Shown piece after piece: positions 1-12,180 of a stretch of 64,000 bases of DNA (the stretch's first letter is position 1; each line of letters begins with the position of its first letter). Position numbers and translations under genes: made by a program. The notes beneath the pieces were generated by a model. It was not told the DNA's origin and ran no database searches. It was given only the letters and a program-made list of their open reading frames with translations. This stretch comes from Icerya purchasi (taxonomy: Eukaryota > Arthropoda > Insecta > Hemiptera > Monophlebidae), in contig CM077115.1 of assembly GCA_039619475.1 (NCBI GenBank), positions 102,422,393 through 102,486,392 of the forward strand. Direction: 5' to 3'.

Positions 1-2381
1 TTATATTGGGACGCTTTTAGTAAATGACGAGCTAATATTTCGTTCAGGGTCGTTAGACAGACTTTTGAGAGAATCAGCTGATTCGTCGGTTGCCTTAAAT
101 CGTTTTATTATTTCAGAAATTTGACCTCCTTTTGCCAAAAATTCGTCTGTTATTTGTCCGGATTTTAAAAATATTAAAATTTTATCGCCGCTAATACCGG
201 AACTTGCTACAGTGTTAACGGCGTCATGTTCTTTTTAGCGCAACGAAATAGTCACGTAGCTTTGTAATTAAAAATAAATCTGCATTCACCCGAGCGGTAG
301 TTGAAATTAGTTAAAGGTTTTTATTAGATTTAATTCTATCGACAAAGATTTGCTTGGGGGTTCTGTTTTGTTGTTTGAAATTATTTGCGCTTTCTTTATT
401 CATCAGCACAGAGTACGGGTAATTGTAATCAGTCTTATTACGAGAAGCGATCGTTAAATCGGAAAATGCATTTATCGCATCGCCGTTTGCATATCGGGAG
501 TAATGTTTTTGTGTGAGTTGTGCGTTGTGTTTCGGTTTGTGGAAGGCCTACCTGTGATTTCTGCGATGTACCGACATCATATTTACTGTCCGGCGCTGAT
601 GTTTTGTTCCAGGAGGGGGGTAATGAACCGGTCTCTTTTTGCCCACTGTTCAACTCTGGCCACGGGATGATGATTTGCCTTCGTTAAGAGGCTTCAAGTG
701 AATTTATGATAAAGTTTATTCGTGTCGCGTTTATTTGTCGTGTCTTTTGTAAAGAGATTGTTTCACGTTTAGGGGCACATTACCCCTAGTAGTGATCTTT
801 GTCCCCAGCTTCTCAGCAAAAAAATCTGTTATTTGCTTCGATTTATTTCCAATTTCCTAAAATCACTAAGATAAGCTGATGAAAAATTATAAGTATAAAC
901 AATAATAATTTAAAATGAACTTGAATAGATATGCTCGTAACGCTGTTGGGATTACGCCATCTTGAGGTGAAAATAATAGAAGAGATGTAAAAAAGCGAAC
1001 AGAGTACATACAGTCTGGATGTGAAAAATAGTTAAGTCGTAATGACTGAGAAAATAGAAATACTATACTATCTTTCTTCACCTTGTTGATTCGATTCGAA
1101 ATTGACGTCATCTATGTTTTTTACCGGTTCTCCGTTCTTCGCCTGTTTTACACAGCTTGCGAGAGTTCTTCGGGTAAATGTTGGCGAGTTTAGTTTTCTC
1201 ACGTCTTCAAGCTGCTTTTATTTCGCCTCCTAAATGTGTGCCTTTTCTCGTCTGTCTGCGAGGATCACGTGAGTGGCCAAAAAAAAAAAAAAAAGAAAGA
1301 ATACAGTTCTTTATGGTAGTGCTCGATCTTTAGTTCATTTAAAATAGATTCGTTTGCTCTCTGGGGCGTGTAATATGGAGCTTTCGGCTATATCAGAACA
1401 TGTTAAGTGCTTCTTAACTAGGTTCTTTATTCAGTAATATCTTCCAGATTCCATTTAGCTTTGATGCTACTAACTCGGCTAGGATTGCACGCTTCTTGAT
1501 CTTCACTTCACAGACACCATTATTCGAGATGAGATCCGTCTTCCTGGCGCTGCATTAATTCTTTTTTACGGCCGATTGCCTTTAAATCAAAGCCTCCTTC
1601 CTTCATCTTGCTTTCCTTTCTCTGCATCCTCCCAATGACAATTAGAAATGTAATTCTGATCGCATCCTTTTTGAATGTTCTGCTTTGTTGTCTAAGCGTT
1701 TCTTACTTCACTCATAGTTTCTTAAACATTGTATTCCTACTCTATATATGTAGTAGTGCATTAATTCGTTTAATTTCCATTGCTTTCTGTTGTTCATCTT
1801 CTTGATTCCTTCATATGAATTTTGAATAAATAATCTAGTGTTATTTCTTTTTTTTTTTGTCAAATATGAATCCAATGCTCCTTTATCGGCAAGACCTGGC
1901 AAAAAAAAAACAAAACAACTAGAAAGATGAAACCGTTCACAGCTTCAATTATCTAAATCCTGTTCACACCCGATCGGTTATTATTTTCTTTATCGGCGAT
2001 CATTATTTTTTTTTTGAGCTTATTTGAACACGTTTCGCATAGTAGAGTGAACAAGGTGCATAACAATTGTCATAGTAGCAGAAGTTGTAGGCATGTAAAA
2101 ACAGCTGTAAGTAATGAAACAAACAACACTGATCATACGCTGTCTGTGTTGAATTCATGTTATCAATCTGCATATGATAACTAATTGTGCGCAATAATTC
2201 CATTTTAATCGGTCAATTACCAAAATTTCTTACAATATTAATCGATTAAACTTTTCCGATACTGCATATCAATAATATACCAATGTTATTTTTTTTTTTA
2301 TTTTTTACCGATGATTTCAAAATTTAATAACTTGGTAACTTGATACCACATGTATCAAAAATAATAATAAAAATTGTAATG
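1..2381. other. AT-rich non-coding stretch, nothing recognised
   Basis: I see no gene or identifiable mobile element here. The stretch holds short homopolymer runs (poly-A near 1279-1294, poly-T near 1849-1858 and 2290-2300). Its open frames are all under about 75 codons, without domain motifs, and look random. Confidence 0.5.
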
Positions 2382-2709
2382 AATAGAATAAGACAAAGGA
2401 TAGAGGAAACATAAAGCGATGACTAATTCAGATTCAGGAGAGAAAAAAGTACTAGAGAAGCCATACTGATATTAAGATTAATTATTGAAAAAAATATAGA
2501 AATTAGGGAAGAAGTATGTATGGCATACATAATCATAGAAAAGGCGTCTGATTGTGTAACATGGGGTGTATTATTCACAAAATTAGAGGAAATAGGATTA
2601 TAGGAAAATAATGTAATACAAAGAACAAACGGAGATAAAAGTCAGCAATTCAAAAGAAAAAGTGGAAATATAAAGAGGAATAAGACAAGGATGTCCATTA
2701 TCACCTATA
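2382..2709 (+). pseudogene. Decayed LINE reverse transcriptase fragment
   Basis: This is a relic of a non-LTR retrotransposon reverse transcriptase. One frame from 2382 to 2601 carries a decayed form of the 'Q-F-G-F-R' motif at about 2424-2441. It continues into CMAYIIIEKASDCVTWG, the motif A region (family form D-x-E-K-A-F-D), where the first catalytic Asp has become Ile. After a frame change at about 2602-2661 the motif B region reads RGIRQGCPLSP (2674-2706). Motif C (YADD) is absent and there are at least three in-frame stops. The RGIRQGCPLSP signature is known from L1-, CR1- and RTE-type enzymes, so the clade is not fixed. A 24-bp tandem repeat begins about 90 bases downstream. Certainly non-functional. 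Confidence 0.75.
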
Positions 2710-2801
2710 AGTAGGATAAAAATGGGAATTATGGGCTAGTGAACAGGGTAATCTCAAAGGGCAGCGAGGGGGCGTCAGAAAAGAAGGGATGTGAAGTCGT
2801 T

Positions 2802-3056
2802 TTGGGCACATTGAAAATATTTTTTCCTGGAACTTTGCCAATGTATTTTTCTGGCACCTTGCCAAGGTACTATGCCAAATTTATTTGGAACTTTGCTACC
2901 ACATTTTCCTGGCATTTTGCCAACTATTTTTGTTGCTAACTATTTTCTGGCACTATGCTACTCTTATTCTGGCACCCTGCCACTGTCTTCTTTTGGTCCT
3001 TTCCCAAAGGTTTTTTTTGGCACTGTGCCACCCCTTTTTCTGGCACTTGCCTAGCG
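2802..3056 (+). repeat. Degenerate 24-bp tandem repeat with palindromic core
   Basis: About ten units begin with TGG at 2803, 2828, 2852, 2886, 2910, 2948, 2970, 2994, 3018 and 3041. Most spacings are 22-25 bases. Two partial units lie near 2865 and 2930. The consensus is roughly TTTTCTGGCACTTTGCCAAC. The core TGGC-N5-GCCA is an imperfect inverted repeat. A 24-bp period equals eight codons, and one frame reads F-F-P-G-T-L-P-M then Y-F-S-G-T-L-P-R before drifting. Non-coding decay of a minisatellite is the simplest reading. Confidence 0.8.
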
Positions 3057-3114
3057 ATTTGATCATGTTCCCGCGCGATCCCATCCTTTTATCATGATTC
3101 TAGGACCTTCCAAA

Positions 3115-3366
3115 CCCCCTGTACCACACCTGATTCTAACTCAGACACTGCTAGCCCGATCACATCATTATTTGGCCAATTCTAACATTGTACTATTACC
3201 TAGCTGTTCAATTATGTCCTAACTACCTCCCTTTACCCTTACTCTGCACCCTCCTATACCCCCTACACCACCACAGCTAGATTGACCAAGCAGTTATTTG
3301 ACCGATTCTAATGTTGTACTATTACTTAGCTACCTGGTTGGGTCCTAACCACTTCCCAACACCCTA
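3115..3366 (+). repeat. Two-copy 126-bp direct duplication
   Basis: The segment around 3169-3240 (TATTTGGCCAATTCTAACATT onward) recurs 126 bases later at 3295-3366 with scattered substitutions. Similarity extends weakly upstream, so the two units are about 3115-3240 and 3241-3366. It lies just downstream of the 24-bp array and may belong to the same repeat-prone locus. Confidence 0.6.
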
Positions 3367-4383
3367 CATACCCATTAAGCAACGTTCTGTACCCTCTGCA
3401 CTTCCTTGCCAGACCGGTCACACAGCAAAGAAGCATAATGTTGCGATAGAAGTGATAGATGCTGAAACATACTATCATGTACCACAAACACAACCATTGT
3501 CCATTGTTACATTACCAGTAGAGCTTAGCTAAATAGCCGCTACTCAATCTTTGTCTGTGAGGGCCATCTATTTTGTTTCCCACTGCAGCTCCTCCACTCC
3601 GTCAGATGTATCTCTAGCTTAGTGAACGTTGCAGCTATAGAACGTTTTAGGTCTTTCATGGCAGTTTCCAGTTACCTATATAGTGTACCAGACTTACAGA
3701 AAAAGATACATTTTCTTAAAATTTGATAAGGAAAACTATATATCTAGTAGACATTTCTGATGTAACTATTTCTCCACTGATCACATCCCAGGTTAACTCT
3801 GCCATTAATGTATATTTTATCAGTGGTAGTGTACTTGACGGAATTTATTAAGGTCAATTTTTGATTATTACATTGATGAATACATTTTACAATTTTTATA
3901 ATAATTACTATGACAGAGACGACTATGACTATGATGACGATGTAATAAACACATGCATGCTCACCAAAATATACTTGGATAAACACTTACATGTGCATAT
4001 GCCAATGTGCATGTGAATATGCACACAGGTACATGTGCATGGAAATGAAAGAATTTGCAATGTCCTTTGAGTATGTTGTTTTTATTGTATTTTCTTCTTT
4101 AAAATTTACTTTGGTTTGTCGAATATATTAGTCCGACACAATGGAAATATTTTCAGCAATCCCAGTTCCCTAGTATATAGATGTATATAATTTATATGCA
4201 TACATAATAGTTTTTTTTTTGCTATTCTGGTCAGCGTGACAATTTATCATTTATTACATTTTTAACTCAAATTAAAATATTAATATTTTCAATAAATTTA
4301 AATAGTTCATTTGCTAATTCTTTTTTTGGTTTTTGAACTGGTGTTGCTAGTTAAATCGGTAGAATCTAATATATTTATATGTA
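3367..4383. other. Non-coding stretch, nothing recognised
   Basis: AT-rich sequence without a supported gene. Around 3985-4045 there is a short cluster of ATGTGCAT-like motifs. Confidence 0.45.
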
Positions 4384-4580
4384 TTTTTTTTTTTTTTTTT
4401 TTTTCATTTCGTTATCCGAGTCGGATGTCGTGACCTTATTTGACGCAAGCTACAACACGTCGCCATTTATACCGATCGTGTGCTAAATCTATGGTATGCT
4501 GTAAATTTAATCTGCATATTTTCTTGATCTGGTCGATGTAGCGGTTCTTTGGTCTGCCTTTCTTCCTTTTCCCCTCGACC
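4384..4580 (-). mobile_element. 5'-truncated LINE 3' end with poly(A) tail
   Basis: On the minus strand a frame from about 4577 to 4436 encodes the C-terminal end of a LINE reverse transcriptase: a basic G-K-V-E-G-K-R-K-K-G-R-P-K stretch, then A-H-D-R-Y-K-W-R near the stop. This matches the tail that follows the reverse transcriptase in RTE-like and related LINEs. The stop is followed by a short 3' UTR and then a run of 21 A (the T run at 4384-4404 on the plus strand), typical of target-primed reverse transcription. The 5' truncation falls in a short (TA)n stretch at about 4590-4606. Catalytic domains are absent, so this is a dead fragment. Confidence 0.7.
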
Positions 4581-4927
4581 TTTCCCATCAAAATATATAT
4601 ATATATAGTGATTTTTATATATTCTTTCACATATATTTCTGTTACTATATAGGCTTTGAATTATTTTTATTTTCTTTTCTAAAACGGTTTAGAAATACAA
4701 TTATTTTTTATCTTCCTTTCCAGTTTTTGAACTAATGTCCTCGTTAACGAGCCCGACCAAAAACGACAAAAAAAATCAAAAAATCATCGATCATCGCATC
4801 TCTGCCACACGTAGGAGCGGGCATCAGCGTCTAACAGTAATGATCAAAACCTATTCATCTGAAACACGTTGCGAATTTTCAATTGCTGCAAAGACTGTAA
4901 AATCAAGCTAGAGCGTAGTGCAGTTGC

Positions 4928-5230
4928 TTTTTTTTTTTTTTTTTTTGGGCTCGTCAATCAAGGACCTTTACCCAGAAACAAAAGGTAAGGAAAGAAGTCG
5001 GTTTTATTTTGATCCGATCAGAAATTTCATCTAAAAGGAACAAATAGCAGGAATAATTAGTGGCGAAGGAAAGGACATAGGAAGCACAATAAAAGGTAGG
5101 AAGTCCAAGCTTAAGCAAATAAGAATATAAGGCAGAACGCTCCACGGAGAGAGATGAACACTGGAAAAACACATGATGGGCGTCGCAAATAACTGCATCA
5201 TCCGGATGGAGAGGACAGCAGTTGCTTGAG
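4928..5230 (-). mobile_element. I-like LINE, 3' end fragment
   Basis: Minus-strand fragment of the window's most common LINE. The plus strand shows a 20-T run at 4928-4947 followed by GGGCTCGTCAATC, the complement of the shared family end TTGACGAGCCC-poly(A). The frame ending at 4954 encodes the family's C-terminal tail, with S-L-S-V-E-R-S-A-L-Y-S and then C-A-S-Y-V-L-S-F, closely matching copies at 10.5, 19.1, 23.1 and 39.7 kb. The reverse transcriptase and RNase H are missing. Confidence 0.75.
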
Positions 5231-8200
5231 GAACGGCATATCCTTTAAGCGGAAATTGATTCCAGTCGCACTATTGAAAGATTTCCATTGTGCCGAGCTA
5301 ATATGTTCGACAAGCCCGAGTAAATTTTAAAGAAGAAAAAACAATAAAAAAAGCACATTCCGAAGGGACATTGCAAATTCTTTCGTCGTAAATCACTTGG
5401 ACATTCCGCAGCCTATTAGAATTGCGCCCGCTGATGGCAAATTACGGATGATGGGTAGCACATTAAACTGCCGCGATTTCACTTAATTAATCGATTAATT
5501 AGTTCGGAGGGAAAGAAGTGCCGAAATTCGGAGCAGGTGTACGCGGTTATTATTATATTTAATGTTTCATCGGTGAGTAGGTTTAACTAGTTACCTAGGA
5601 TACGCAGACGGTCGTTCGGAAACGACATGAAATAGCGAGTTATCCGGAGTCCGCCTACCAGTACCGACAACCTATTTAGTTGGAAAATGCTGCGTACGAT
5701 CGTGTCTGCTTGTTTAATAAGTTATCGCGGCCAGCCAACCTGAGCCTGAACCAATGCCCAGCTAGCCCCGTCCGATCAGTGTGCAAGCATACTGGTATTT
5801 ATTATGCGGACAGGAACAGTTCCGTGCGACGCACACACCGACACAGGTACAACTGTGGAACAGCGGCTCCCTTATGCTTTGCCGAAGGGTAATCATAAAG
5901 CCGAGAGCCGAGACTAAATTACAATATGTAGAACGCTGTCGTAATGGTGAACTTTAGTGCGGCCTGTAAATATTGTTCGACTTATCGAAGGTCAACAACC
6001 AAGGGCGCTTCATCATCCAACCGAAATTTCCGTATCATTAAGTGTGCCGCTATGCGATACGGTGAGCTTAAACGCGCGCACGCCTGTATAATATGTCCAG
6101 AACGGGGAAAAAACAACGAAAAATAATGATAGCGGCGGTTATTAGGAGAAAAACAAAATGTATTAAGCCGCTTCCGATGAGCTATCGATTAATATTCCTT
6201 TCTATCGAACAAAAAGTGTAATTTAACAAAATAACGCCGGATAACCTTCAGCGCGTGTCAGTGAGCTGCAGACCCGGGCGTCGAGATTAATCGACTAGTT
6301 CCATTGTGACAAGACGACCTTTGTAGGTGCAATCGATAACAGCTAACGACTTTGACGCGGATACTGTTTAATGGTAGGCGAATCTTTGCGCGTTTAAAAA
6401 TCCAATCCTAGTGTAACAAATTACGAAAAATAGTGCCAACTCGGATATCCGAACCTTCTCTACCGGAAACCGGAAATTGTTTTTGTTTTTGTCCGCTATG
6501 TGGAAAAGTTACTGGCGCGCATTTTGCCCCAACTCCGGTAAAGAAATTTGCATTTTTCGTATCGCACTGATTACGTCGAAACAATTTTCTAAGATATCCG
6601 CAATTACTTAAAACTTTATGACATTACTGATCACATATTTCGCAATTCAAAACTTCAGTTTGGTCGATGAACATCGCTGGTTTTTTTGCTTTTTTTTGGT
6701 TTTTGTTTTGTCCTTTTTTTTTTATTATTATTATTCGGCAACTTTAGCAGAATTATTATCTGGTTTTCGTGAAATGCATTACATCTTGCTGTCGTCAACG
6801 ATGAATTCATGAAGCGCAACTGCGTAGTCAATACGGAAACTGACTGAAAAACATCATTATTCTTGCGTTACATGAGATGACTGCAGAGATGGAGTATGTG
6901 AAATCGACGTCTGAATAAGAGCCGGAAATACAAGATAACCGGTACTATAGTCGAGATGTGAACTTTATCGAAATGAAAACAAATACCAGACTGGAATGAA
7001 TCGCTAGACGACTTCTTAATTTATGGGAGAACCGTAAAGCCTTCTCAGTAGTGATTCCGACGATATCGTATTTTCCGCGTGAATTCTAAGAAAGCGATCA
7101 TTGAGAATGTTCGCAATCTGAGGTTAAATGAGGCATACAAGTTTCCGCACTTTTAGAATGACATTCTGCAGGAATCGCACAGAGGTATATGCGGCAAGCA
7201 AGATGGGCAGTTGCATGTTGATCGAGAGAAAGCAGATGTAATCGAGTACGGTAAGGCTTTAAGGGCTAACTCTGAATGAAAAAATCGGATCGATGCCTTC
7301 TGAGGCACTACGGGCTACTTTTAGGGCAAAGTGTAGCTTACAAACCGAGTTCAATATTTTCTACTAATATCGAAACGACGTTGAGAACAATGCTCCGTGG
7401 TAAATCAATATAGAACTTTTCACCGAGATTTAAATACTCTCTATATAGGGAGGTTATTTTGTAGGCTATTCAACTATAAGACACATGGGAAGATTTCAAA
7501 ATCAGATGAACTTACACTAGAGGTAGCGTTGTTGAATAATCCGAATTCGTCGGGGCTGCGTAAGAAGAGAAGTCGCTAAACTTAAGTGTTTATATTAAGT
7601 TCTGGGGGGTCCTACGTCAGTGGACCGGAATCGGCCAAGTGATTAGTCTATGCAACGGTAATGTAGATTAGCAAAAAGAAAAGAAAAAAATCGAAACGGA
7701 AAATAGGCTATTTTGATCGTTCCCGTAAAATAATCTAACGGAGATTGTAACTGAATAATCTCTCGTATATTCAATATTCGCTTATAAAAGACACGTGCCC
7801 GTGGCTTTTTTAAAATGCCCTTATTTTCAAAATAAAATATAAAATTCTGGATGTATTCTTTTATTTTTATGAAAATACTTTTTCCTCTTAATCAGAAAAC
7901 TCGGTATAACGAGACTCTTATAAAACACGTAATATTAGTAACACAACGTAAATCAAATTATGGATACATTGTCAAAAAAAAAAAACGAATTAATCTGAAT
8001 TCGTTCGAGATCAGAATTAAATAATAAATATGTCTAATTGCGACAAGTGGCATTTTTAAAATTTCACTGTCCATAACACAGCTAATTAATTATTCACCAG
8101 ACGGATTTATATACAAAAGTGACTTATGAATAATTTAAAATTTTTCTTTTTTTTTTTGTCAACACCCGACGAAACATACAACAGCACTACTATATGTATA

Positions 8201-8696
8201 TTATAAACTATATCTGTATGGTATGTCGATAAAAAAAACAAAAATAAACCTTAGTTTATTATTTAAGGTTAAATGATCAATGCTTGAGTAGCGTAAACAT
8301 TTTATTTAGAAAATGGGTTTAAATGTGGTAAAAATTATTTCTTTTTTTTTTAATTAATTTTAAAAATGAAATAAATTTTTCAAGCGGACACTAATTCATT
8401 CGTTTGCTTGGTAAGTTATAGTTTTATAAAATACACGATTAATTTAAAAAGAAACAATCAGTGAAATTTCGAATTAGAGGTAAAACGTTGTTTGCTCGCG
8501 AGATATTTTTTTTTAATTTTGCGAGCAGAGGTCATCCTTCTAGTGATCAGATTGAAGACAATGCGTTTATGAAATTAATCAAACAGCCGGAAAATAATTT
8601 ATTTTACTTCCGAGAAAGTAGTTGGAAATAATGTGATATTAATGAGAAATATTCGAGAAACAAAAGTAATTGAAATGCATTATAGAATATACGTTT
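5231..8696. other. Non-coding stretch with a CpG-richer patch
   Basis: I recognise no gene or transposable element. From about 5480 to 6560 the sequence is visibly richer in G+C and CpG than its surroundings and has no low-complexity runs. Frames there reach only 70 codons (5680-5892) and carry no motif. 6960-7600 also reads as unique sequence without coding support. 7800-8690 is AT-rich. Confidence 0.4.
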
Positions 8697-9937
8697 CGTC
8701 CAAAACTCTTGTCTTCGCCTCTGCTTTATTTATTCGAAGACTTCATCTTGGTGAACGATTTATGATTAAACGTCTTCTCATATTCCTCACTCGAAACTCG
8801 TGAATTCTTATCAATATATTCTGAGCAATTCTCCACGAAAAATTCCAATTTATTCACACATTTCCTCCCGACTTGTCCTATTTTTTCATTTTATCCTCTC
8901 CTGTCACAAATCCCCGTACTTCACTTAGAACTTCTTAGAACTGTCGTTTTCTCCTAAGCTATTTTTTCTTCCCTCTAACATTAAATCTCTTCCGCTTCCT
9001 ATAATACATAACGAATTTAACCAAACTTTACACGCACTCTTTCCATTTCATAGCTCGGTTTTTACGGATGGCTCAAAATCTGCTTCAGTCCTGATATCAA
9101 CTATTCCGAGTCTTTTCAACTTTCTTCCTTTTCTTCTATCTTTTTAGCCGAATCTATGGCTATTTTACGTGCTATCCCCGTTTTATATCCTCAACATCCG
9201 ATTTATCGAAATTCGTCATATGCTCTGATTCGAAAAGCGTTTTATTAGCCATCTCATTTCCCTTCCTTAAACCTTCGACAGATATTATTCTTTATATTCG
9301 TTCCTTAATTTATAATTTATTAACATCCCGTTCTATCCAACTGACCTGGACTCTGGGTCACTGCGGCATCGTTGGTAACGATCTTGCTGATTCTTTGACA
9401 TGTCTAGCTGCAGTAAATGGCCGTTTTATAGACAGATTCCCCTCCCAATGTCTCTCTCTCTCATCGTTTTCACCATAACTACTGATCTTTCTTCGTCTGT
9501 TTTCTTCAATCTTAACTTCTTTTACCTTGCTATACAACCCTCTCTACCCACTTCTTCCTGGTTTAATAATTTCCCCTGCATCAGCCGTTCTGTTATTTCT
9601 TCCATAATTCGCCTCCGCCTTAATCACAGTCTGCTTCCTGCCTTCCTCTTTCGTTTTAATATTGTTCGGTCTCCCTTGTGTCCTTTCCATCTTCCTATCT
9701 TAAATTTAATCTGTGATGTAAATCAACCTCTATTCGAATGTATCTCCTGCTTGGCCTTCGCTTCCTGACCCCTTACTGTGATCACTACGTTCTTGCTCTT
9801 CCTTCTCCTTCTGTTGTTCCTGTATTGGCTACCTTCATTTCTTCTGCTTCTAATCGCTTCCTGATATAACTTTCAAATCCCTACGTTTCATCATTTTCGG
9901 TAAGTGTCCTGTGTTGACGCGCCCATGGAAAAAAAAA
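8697..9937 (+). mobile_element. I-like LINE copy: RT end, RNase H and C-terminal tail
   Basis: 5'-truncated plus-strand copy of the dominant LINE. It starts in the last part of the reverse transcriptase (Q-N-S-C-L-R-L-C near 8705). RNase H follows, recognisable from V-F-T-D-G-S-K (first catalytic Asp, about 9058-9078), A-E-S-M-A-I-L (catalytic Glu, about 9150), C-S-D-S-K (about 9220) and the G-H-C-G-I-V-G-N-D-L-A-D block (about 9358-9393). The tail has S-P-L-C-P-F-H with C-D-V-N-Q-P-L-F-E-C (9672-9750). The copy ends GACGCGCCCATGG then poly(A) at 9929-9937. Several frameshifts make it non-functional. RNase H after RT is characteristic of I-group LINEs. Its 3' end faces that of the copy at 10450-11745. 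Confidence 0.8.
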
Positions 9938-10449
9938 CAAACCATTGTGAAATAACATTCATCATTAAAACCATTAAAAATTAAATATAAGCTGATTTAG
10001 ATTTCAGTTGTATTTTATAACTTTTTAAAAATTCCTAATATAATCATAAAATTTATTAACTGGTTTAAACGTATTTGGATGGTAGTACTACCTAATGTGT
10101 GAATATGTTACTTTATATTTTTCTCGTGAAGTCATCTAGTATCCGGGTTTTCTTGTGTATTAAGTAAATGAAGGAGATTCGGCAGTAAATCAGTTGAATT
10201 AGCCATATTCGACGTGTATTGCAAAAATGCCGTAAATAAAAATTCTACAACGTTTATTTATTATCCTTCCGCGTATTACCAAAATTTGCGATAGTATTAA
10301 TACTAATTACAGTGTTGTAAGAGTTAAAAGATTGAACCCAATTTATTATTAGATATTTTAACTACTTTAGTAATAGATCTTATAGTTAATACATCAGAAT
10401 TTGTTAATTCACACTTCATTGCAATGGACATTATTTGCGAGCAACGCGG
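9938..10449. other. Spacer between two convergent LINE copies
   Basis: AT-rich sequence without a recognisable feature. It separates two copies of the same LINE family pointing at each other. Confidence 0.45.
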
Positions 10450-11745
10450 TTTTTTTTTTGTAGGATTTTGTTAGATCAGTTGACCTCAGAACATTGTAAA
10501 CTTGTAACGTTTGTTAGTAGGAAAGAACAAATAATAGGAACAATATGTGGAGAAGGAAAAGAAAAGATATAAGAGGCGCAATATGCAGTAGGAAAACCGA
10601 GTATCAATAAAATTGAATAGAAAGCAGAACGCTCAATAGAAATAATAAATACGTGATCAGCTCTTCATTTGTGAGGAAAATACGATGAGGCGACCAGCGA
10701 AAAACGAAAACGGGAGGAAAATAATAGAATATGGGTTAAGAACGCAGACGAATAATGGAGATAACAACAGAGTGACGAAGTGAAGGAAACAAAGAGAACC
10801 TCGGGTTGGCAGGAAGACTAGGTTGAACAAATAGACGAAATGAATGATAATTAGAATATCCGACTAAAAACCTAAGATGAAAACTTTTACACAGCGGAAG
10901 GAGATTAAATGAAGGGATTTTTCTTAAGAAAGAAGTGAGAAGAAGCAACAACCCGAGGCAATGAGTCCGTCGCTTCATTACGAAAGATGCCCGAATGGCT
11001 AGAAAATCAGTTTGAATGGAATAGAAGGAAGAAAGAACGTAGATAAATGAACGTATACAGGGAATGATAAAATCATAGAAATGATCAGGTAAGGATAATT
11101 GACAGGCGGACATGGAGTCAGATATAATCACGAATTTAGAGGTGATTAGAGGAAATGAAAATAATGTAGATAGTCTTCAATTCGTTTATGAATATAGTAG
11201 AGAAAGGAAGCAGACGAAACGATTCTGAAAGGTCAAAATTTAGGAGGATGAAAGAGGCACCGATACCATCCAACTTCTTCGAACCATCTGTAAACACGGT
11301 TGCATGCGAAGGAAATATTGATAAAATTGTGGAATTCCTGTTTAATTAGTGCCTGCAGAAGAAACTTGAAGAGCGAAGGTATAGTAAATACATTAGAAAG
11401 ATGGCAGGGGTCAATTAAAAGAGAAATAAGGCAGACTGTCAAAGGAAATTATGTAAGGTCAAAACAAACTAAGCTGAAAAGAGATGAGAAAAGAGGGGTT
11501 TTTTATTTTAGGTGTGAAACGGCAGTTCCTAAAAATGAATAGGTACGGATGAGAATAGAGGACATGGGTAGAAAACGCTTAGCAAGAAAACGATAGCCCA
11601 AATAGGAATTGGAATAGAAAGGAGTGATGTATTAGATTCAGCAAGAACTGCTGGAATTAGAGAAGATTTAAGAGCAGCAAGGCATAAACCAAGGCAAGAA
11701 TTTTTTTGAATAACATCTAATTTAGAGAGTCGGGGTACAGCCATA
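10450..11745 (-). mobile_element. I-like LINE copy: RT end, RNase H and C-terminal tail
   Basis: Minus-strand, 5'-truncated copy. The 3' poly(A) is the T run at 10450-10459. Reading inward, the tail (S-I-E-R-S-A-F-Y-S) lies near 10600-10650. RNase H spans about 10960-11300, with V-F-T-D-G-S-K-K at about 11262-11285 and I-I-S-D-S-M-S near 11110-11131. The 5' part is the end of the reverse transcriptase thumb (K-L-D-V-I-Q then L-K-S-S-L-I-P-A-V-L-A-E-S, about 11650-11720). The G-H-S-G motif is damaged by frame changes around 10970-11010. Large parts match the copy at 39472-40225 closely, which suggests fairly recent common ancestry. Confidence 0.8.
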
Positions 11746-11993
11746 GAGAAATGAACAGTATATTAATGCTATATGTAGAATTTTAATCTGTACGCGGATT
11801 TTATTTGAACAGTAAGTTAATGAAATGTTTAATGTATTTACCTGGTTTGGCATCTAAAATTATGCTGATTTATTCCATTTATTCGGATAGAATCCGGTAA
11901 GTAAAATTGTAAATTAATAAATAATGGTAAGTCTCCCACTTTATTCGATCAACGTTTTAACAGTTTCTTAACGATTTCGAGCGATTATTAAAG

Positions 11994-12180
11994 TTATTAT
12001 TATTATTATTATTGCGTTCAAAGTAATTTTTTGACTTCGTTGGTGATCTTATTACTATTATTATTATTATTATTATGATTATTATTATTATGATGATTAT
12101 TATTATTATGATGATTATTATTATGATTATTATTATTATGGTTATTATTATTATTATGATTATTATTATTATTATTATTT
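11994..12180 (+). repeat. (TTA)n / (ATT)n microsatellite
   Basis: A short TTA run at 11994-12013 is followed by a long interrupted ATT array at 12051-12180 with ATG and GTT variants. The interruptions suggest an old array. Confidence 0.95.

Noticed and set aside
9400..9768. Independent 122-codon plus-strand protein
   Set aside because: It overlaps the RNase H end and Cys/His tail of the I-like LINE and mixes its frames; it is not a separate gene.
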